Below are positions 61,960-64,000 of a stretch of 64,000 nt of DNA, in pieces. This DNA is from Stratiolaelaps scimitus. Lineage: Eukaryota > Arthropoda > Arachnida > Mesostigmata > Laelapidae. Position 1 is the stretch's first letter. Each line of letters begins with the position of its first letter. The position numbers and the translations under genes are program-made. Location: assembly GCA_019614645.1 (NCBI GenBank), contig JABWDB010000003.1, positions 16,887,001-16,951,000 of the forward strand, read 5' to 3'. The notes under the pieces were generated by a model. The model ran no database searches. It was not told the DNA's origin and saw nothing but the letters and a program-made list of their open reading frames with translations.

Positions 61960-63420
61960 TTAAGCCTCCACTTTATTGAAAGCGAAACGGAGAGTCGAAG
62001 CACTTCATAGATACTAGAGCGTATGACCATTCCGCTATGTATCACTCGAGTAAGGGCACCACCCTGAAATAAATTGGCGGCAGCATTCAATGTGCCAGCA
62101 TTCTCTATCGAACACAGTAATATTACTGTGCAAACGTGGGCTAACAACATCTATCGAAATTCAGGGTGGTCATTTTGTAGTAGTTCTCACTCATTGAGTT
62201 TAATTATTTTGTATTTGTGACACTCTGATCAGCGTTGTTTTTAAGATTGACTTTTCTTTGTCGCTGGCCACCACCCCTCCTCCAATCGTACACTTCTCGA
62301 TGCTCATCTGTGCGTCATTACTATGAGAAATAACAGAACAAAAATAGTGACTGGAAGGCCTCCCTGAGACCATCGCAGTATTTGAATATGGGACGAGGTT
62401 CCACTGCCTGTCAACCATCACGGGGACAGCCCTGATTGATGGGAACAACCTAACAGATTGAATTGTTACACGTTCGAGTGTTTCAAACGTTTCGAATAAC
62501 CGCATCTCACTGAAAAATAAATGGAGAGGTTTCATCGACAGGTTTATCTCAGTGTTCTCCTGCTCCACCCACACTGGCTGAGATCAATCCTACTAAAAAT
62601 AACGTGAAAATAATGACAAAAACGTGGAACCATGATGTCTATATTCCAAATAAGGGAGAACTCTTACACAAAAACACGGTTACGTCACGCTTTTCCCTTT
62701 GTTCAGAACGCCTAATATTGACCACCAGAATGCACATCCTCCTAATGTGATTCATGGTAGTTTTGCAGAGATCGGTACGCAAATACAGCTTTTCGTTTGA
62801 CCACAATACAGCTCATGTACAAACAATTCTATTAGAGTGTCTGTTGACGGGCCTGGAACCCTGATTATTTGGATTTACGTGCGACAACCCAAAGTCCCGC
62901 GCGCGTCCGAAATAATTCCAACTCACAGCTCTCCGACTGTGAGATGCGATCCAGAGCACAACCAGACCAGCCAGCGGGTTGTGTGACCTTCACAAATCTT
63001 CGAACGCAAGGATTGTTGATTACGCTTTCAGACGACCTTTCAGATGTGCCACAATCCTTTGCCAGGGAGGAGGCCATAAGATGCCGTTAAAGACAATGCG
63101 ACAATCAAATTGGAGGTGCGTCGTTTCGAGCGGCGTATGGAAGCAACGCATAAGAAACAATATGGTGCCAGGTTTTCGAACTCGTCTCGGCTGCAAATAG
63201 ACATCGTAAGTGCCCTTGGTCATGTAGGCGCCTTTAGAAAAGCAAGTCAGATTTAAACTGAGTCACCGTTTGTGTAGATTGCTTATTATTAATTAAGACG
63301 CGGTTATAAAAAAATGTACCACGAAACTCTGTACCGGCGAATCAATATCAAAGAAATTACAAGATTCTAGCTAAAAATAAAAAAATAAGAAAATATTTTT
63401 CTTGATTTTTAGCACTTTCT
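61960..63420. other. AT-rich spacer
   Basis: A 124-codon minus-strand frame at 62200-62574 and several frames of about 70 codons near 62900-63200 are unassigned. No repeat or RNA gene is recognised. Confidence 0.5.
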
Positions 63421-63430
63421 GAATCACAAT

Positions 63431-63676
63431 ATGCCATTTTCCTATTCCCCGTTCGGTAGTAACCATGTGAGCACGTTCCAACAAATTTGTGGGGATTATT
63501 TACGCATTGCCCACTGTGGGTATAGCCTTAGCTCAGAATTAGAGAACATAACATTCTCCATTTACAGCGAATTTCCTCGAGCGGGCATTCATTGTGCCAA
63601 TATCGATCATGTCAATGGCTTATCTGTCTTACAGCCCTTTGACCATGACGATTACTGTGTCATTAACATATGTTAG
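63431..63676 (+). CDS. Unassigned open frame, 81 codons
   Basis: The ATG is in a CACAATATG context (A at -3) and the frame ends TGTTAG. Composition is ordinary, with several Cys and His residues (YLRIAHCGY, GIHCANIDH, DYCVINIC segments) and no simple-repeat residues. No signal peptide, membrane segment or domain is recognised. It lies in AT-rich DNA, where long open frames are less expected than in the GC islands. Confidence 0.15.
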   Translation: MPFSYSPFGSNHVSTFQQICGDYLRIAHCGYSLSSELENITFSIYSEFPRAGIHCANIDHVNGLSVLQPFDHDDYCVINIC

Positions 63677-64000
63677 CCCCGGCACGTGCGCATTTTTCGC
63701 GTCATAACCTTGTCATCGCAAAGCTCTTGAAGTCGAAGGGGGCGTTGTCGTAAACAGATCGCCATAGTACCATGGTTGGTGTCGCTATTCTAGGCAACAA
63801 TTGCCAATAGATATTCGACAATGTTGTAACCTGTAAACGATCTCAATCGTATACGAAATGTCGATTGAACACAGGATACAGTGCCGAGTACGGAGTGCGG
63901 CTGAATTTCGAAAGTTTCGTTCTCCGATCCAACGCTGATCGTCAGGCTTTCCAAAGTTGCGATAATTGTGAGTGGATTTAGTCTATTGGTTGGCTCCCAT

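Noticed and set aside
1..64000. CRISPR arrays, rRNA genes, telomere repeats, bacterial operons
   Set aside because: No regularly spaced identical repeats with unique spacers, no rRNA-like conserved segments, no TTAGG arrays and no operon-like gene packing were seen.

Overview
This window looks like nuclear DNA from a metazoan, most likely an invertebrate and plausibly an arthropod. It is packed with TA, GA/TC, AC and CAG/CTG microsatellites. It carries short retroposed insertions with target-site duplications, and it has no operons, ribosome-binding sites or densely packed long reading frames. GC-richer, pyrimidine-rich islands a few hundred bases to about 2 kb long alternate with AT-richer stretches. 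A species call is not justified by eye.

No protein-coding gene could be recognised with confidence. The longest frames (253, 214, 183 and 181 codons) lie in GC-rich or simple-repeat sequence, overlap competing frames and show no domain. The window is best read as intergenic or deep-intronic DNA that may hold a few short exons. The exon-like pieces worth recording are: 44341-44461, with a CxxCxxCG motif resembling a PHD-type zinc cluster; the open frame just downstream at 44816-45019; splice-like segments at 24886 and 61385; a possible TATA promoter with a short leader and splice donor at 43879-43950; and a minus-strand frame broken by one stop near 49065. All are low confidence.

The firm content is repetitive and structural. 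(1) 20595-21176 is a poly(A)-tailed retroinsertion on the minus strand, bounded by a perfect 14-bp target-site duplication, with an 11-bp-stem hairpin just before its tail. (2) 50197-50314 is a 92-bp tRNA-Cys-like retroposon flanked by a perfect 13-bp duplication; cloverleaf spacing is kept but the T loop (B box) is replaced by nine Ts. (3) 5912-5984 is a hairpin with a perfect 30-bp stem and a 5-nt loop. (4) 7727-7893 holds three consecutive foldbacks. (5) Several dispersed repeat families were found inside the window: a core of about 67 bp at 17364 (+), 34414 (-) and 38808 (+, diverged); a 34-bp exact match between 21234 (+) and 52106 (-), with a shorter copy at 26292; and a pair of about 125 bp at 52255 and 53492. 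(6) A four-unit 26-bp tandem repeat lies beside one family copy at 34309.

From left to right: 1-5.9 kb is mostly unique AT-rich DNA with one pyrimidine-rich island; 5.9-7.9 kb holds the two hairpin loci; 8-20.5 kb alternates GC islands and AT spacers; 20.6-21.3 kb holds the retroinsertion; 21.3-43.8 kb is gene-poor with dispersed repeats; 43.8-45.3 kb is the most exon-like stretch; 45.3-64 kb holds the tRNA-like retroposon, the 52-53 kb repeat pair and several GC-rich islands without recognisable genes.
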